From: Candidatus Uhrbacteria bacterium
GTDB taxonomy: Bacteria > Patescibacteriota > Patescibacteriia > UBA9934
Length of the DNA stretch: 48,600 bases
Assembly: GCA_003518105.1 (NCBI GenBank)
Contig: DOZH01000012.1
Location: forward strand, 1-48,600
Direction: 5' to 3'
Below the pieces are notes generated by a model that worked only from the letters and a program-made list of their open reading frames with translations, did not search any database and was not told where the DNA came from. Both the position numbers and the translations under genes were made by a program. This document shows, one piece after another, positions 47,056 through 48,600 of the stretch. How positions within the stretch are numbered: the stretch's first letter is position 1; each line of letters starts with the position of its first letter.

Positions 47056-47622
47056 TCAGCTCACTGCGTCATGCCGAAAGCAATCCGTAGTGTGGTCGTT
47101 AATGAGGCCGGTGGCTTGGAGGTGGGCGTAGATGACGGTCGAGCCTAAGAAGGAAAAGCCGCGAGCTTTGAGGTCCTTAGCGACGGCGTCGGAGAGTTCT
47201 GACCGAGCCGGCAGGTTGGCTACGACGTCGACGCGATGATCGATAGTCTGGTTGTCGACGAAGGCCCAGAGGTAGTTGCAGAAAGAGCCGAACTCGGCCT
47301 GGATGGCCAGAAAGGTGCGGGCGTTGCCAATGGCGGCTTTGATTTTGGCGCGATTGCGGATGATGCCGGGGTCGAGCAATAAGCGTTCGAGGTCCGCGTC
47401 AGTGAAGAGGGCAACGGCGGCTGGGTCGAAGTTAGCGAAGAGGCGGCGGTAGTTGGCGCGTTTGTGGAGAACGGTCTTCCAGCTGAGGCCGGCTTGGGCG
47501 CTTTCGAGGAGGAGAAATTCGAACATGACGGCGTCGTCATGAACAGGCACGCCCCATTCGGTGTCGTGGTAGGCGACGTAGAAGGGGTCATTGAGGGGAA
47601 CCCAGGCACAGCGAGAAGGCAT
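47056..47622 (-). CDS. tag: DNA-3-methyladenine glycosylase I (Tag)
   Basis: Tag removes 3-methyladenine from alkylated DNA. The 188-residue product matches the family throughout: SRCAWVPLNDPFYVAYHDTEWGVPVHDD near the start (Cys 4 and His 17-equivalent zinc ligands), FEFLLLESAQAGLSWKTVLHKR with the catalytic Glu, RNRAKIKAAIGNA, and the C-terminal zinc pair in LINDHTTDCFRH. The start at MPSRCAW was chosen because a TATCAT box lies 8 nt before it. Confidence 0.94.
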   Translation of the reverse strand: MPSRCAWVPLNDPFYVAYHDTEWGVPVHDDAVMFEFLLLESAQAGLSWKTVLHKRANYRRLFANFDPAAVALFTDADLERLLLDPGIIRNRAKIKAAIGNARTFLAIQAEFGSFCNYLWAFVDNQTIDHRVDVVANLPARSELSDAVAKDLKARGFSFLGSTVIYAHLQATGLINDHTTDCFRHDAVS

Positions 47623-47649
47623 ATGCGTCGATGATAGCATAAAAGCGAG

Positions 47650-47684
47650 AACGACCTGCAGCCCACGGGAGGGTGCAAGTCGTT
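47650..47684 (-). terminator. Terminator of the 47713 gene
   Basis: On the minus strand AACGACTTGCA pairs with TGCAGGTCGTT and is followed by CTCGCTTTTATG. Confidence 0.78.
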
Positions 47685-47712
47685 CGAGAGGATGACTAGA
47701 GGTTGAGGCGAA

Positions 47713-48126
47713 CTAGCGCCGTTTTGCCAGCGTAACTACGGCCGTATCGATAGCTCGTGCAAAGGCTTCCGGCGACGTCATCTGCTCACCGAAGGCGATG
47801 ATGCCACTACGGCTACCGAGTAACCGGTTTGGTACGTTGGTGATGACGAGTTGATGCTCATCGGCCACCTGTAGCACCTCATCAACCATAGAGACAGCAC
47901 TCTGTGCTTCTGCCGAGGTCCGTGTTGGGAGCCACAGTACAACCAGCAGATCAGAGTCGAGAGGGCGTCCCTGCCCTGCCCTCGGCATACCACGGGAGAG
48001 TTTGCCAGGCTCCAAATGCTGACGAACCTGGTAGGTCCAACGCAACTGCTGGTTGCGCTTATGAAGATCGTCCATCATGCGCAGTGTGTCTGGGCCCAAA
48101 AATAGAACGAATACATTTTGTGACAT
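47713..48126 (-). CDS. Hypothetical protein, atypical codon usage
   Basis: No family was recognised with confidence. The 137-residue product is mixed alpha/beta: a first strand VFVLFLGPDTL, a charged helix, then DLLVVLWLPTRTS, a helix and HQLVITNVPNRLLG, then a final helix with a basic end. This alternation resembles a small Rossmann-like or ferredoxin-like fold. GAGGTGA lies just before the ATG at 48126. It is a stand-alone C-ending-codon gene, the first one downstream of the 16S rRNA gene. Confidence 0.6.
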   Translation of the reverse strand: MSQNVFVLFLGPDTLRMMDDLHKRNQQLRWTYQVRQHLEPGKLSRGMPRAGQGRPLDSDLLVVLWLPTRTSAEAQSAVSMVDEVLQVADEHQLVITNVPNRLLGSRSGIIAFGEQMTSPEAFARAIDTAVVTLAKRR

Positions 48127-48183
48127 GGTCACCTCGGGGGTTGGGGTGTGACCAGCTCAGCTGGCCGTTGAGTTGTCGTCGAC

Positions 48184-48213
48184 ATACTAGCCTGATGTTA
48201 GCTAAAATGTCAA
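48184..48213 (-). promoter_or_regulatory. Promoter of the 47713 gene
   Basis: TTGACA (48208-48213), 17-18-bp spacer containing TAGC...GCTA, TAGTAT. It starts directly after the T-tract of the 16S terminator. Confidence 0.72.
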
Positions 48214-48221
48214 ACAAAAAG

Positions 48222-48249
48222 CCCCCGCTGGCCGGAATGGCCGCGAGGG
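48222..48249. terminator. Terminator downstream of 16S rRNA
   Basis: The hairpin CCCTCGCGGCC-ATTCC-GGCCAGCGGGGG is followed on the minus strand by CTTTTTGTTTG. T residues also follow it on the plus strand. It lies about 110 nt past the 16S 3' end. Confidence 0.82.
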
Positions 48250-48358
48250 TTTTTGCTACTGAAATAAACCAGTGAAGAATTGACAACTTTGTGATTACAA
48301 CGTCCGTTACCAACAATCTTGCGAAAGTTGGCCTCGACCTTAAAGGGTCTATCCCTAG

Positions 48359-48600
<242 letters not shown>

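Overview
The window looks like a piece of a Candidate Phyla Radiation (Patescibacteria) chromosome, probably a Parcubacteria-type lineage, with mid-range G+C and the standard genetic code. The evidence is a short four-domain ribosomal protein S1, VanW and AI-2E family membrane proteins, a lone type IV pilus ATPase, many small single-helix membrane proteins of no known family, and the tail of a 16S rRNA gene whose decoding-site and 1492-region sequences deviate from the usual bacterial consensus in the CPR manner. The lineage is inferred; a full 16S comparison was not possible here.

Layout. 1-7165 is a minus-strand housekeeping block: nusB, rpmF, a PAP2/PH-domain membrane pair, and a four-gene operon ending in gyrA. 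7211-9720 holds rpsA, an isolated atypical gene and an SDR oxidoreductase. 9722-13761 is an accessory stretch with two RelE-type toxin-antitoxin pairs, a VOC protein, a histidine phosphatase, a P-loop kinase and a GrpB protein. 14464-19259 carries ftsH, a membrane protein and pilB. 20093-25359 carries rsmE, tsaE-tsaD, a superoxide dismutase, and a divergent AstE-like / PLP enzyme pair. 25366-27424 is a small island around tRNA-Glu flanked by two paralogous coiled-coil genes that share a 77-bp block. 27508-36201 holds a methyltransferase, a ferredoxin-like protein, an AI-2E permease operon, a HEPN-MNT toxin-antitoxin pair, an RRM protein with a long structured leader, and a membrane protein-hsp20-vanW operon. 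36213-43205 has a candidate structured RNA, clpP and a SUF iron-sulfur operon (sufB, sufD, sufS, sufU, sufC). 43392-48600 has rnhB, small unknown genes, an HD hydrolase, a fourth toxin-antitoxin pair, a tRNA Ile-Phe-Pro array, tag, and the 3' end of a minus-strand 16S rRNA gene.

Two kinds of gene organisation coexist. Most ordinary genes have a -10-like box only about 6-10 nt before the start codon and no Shine-Dalgarno sequence, suggesting leaderless mRNAs. About nine single, mostly unrecognised genes have another style: C-ending codons, a strong Shine-Dalgarno sequence and their own hairpin terminator. Most of these also have a near-consensus promoter (TTGACA-like box, 17-bp spacer, TATATT-like box), often overlapping the terminator of the gene before. 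The tRNA genes and rpsA use the same promoter type.

The most unusual signals are short interspersed palindromes. Two families lie inside reading frames, so the same DNA element adds different peptide insertions to unrelated proteins. A third family sits mostly at gene ends. I also see a poly-G frameshift in one atypical gene, a 16S gene that ends in a terminator with no 23S behind it, and an rnhB whose conserved N-terminus has no ordinary start codon. No CRISPR array, transposase or recombinase was seen.
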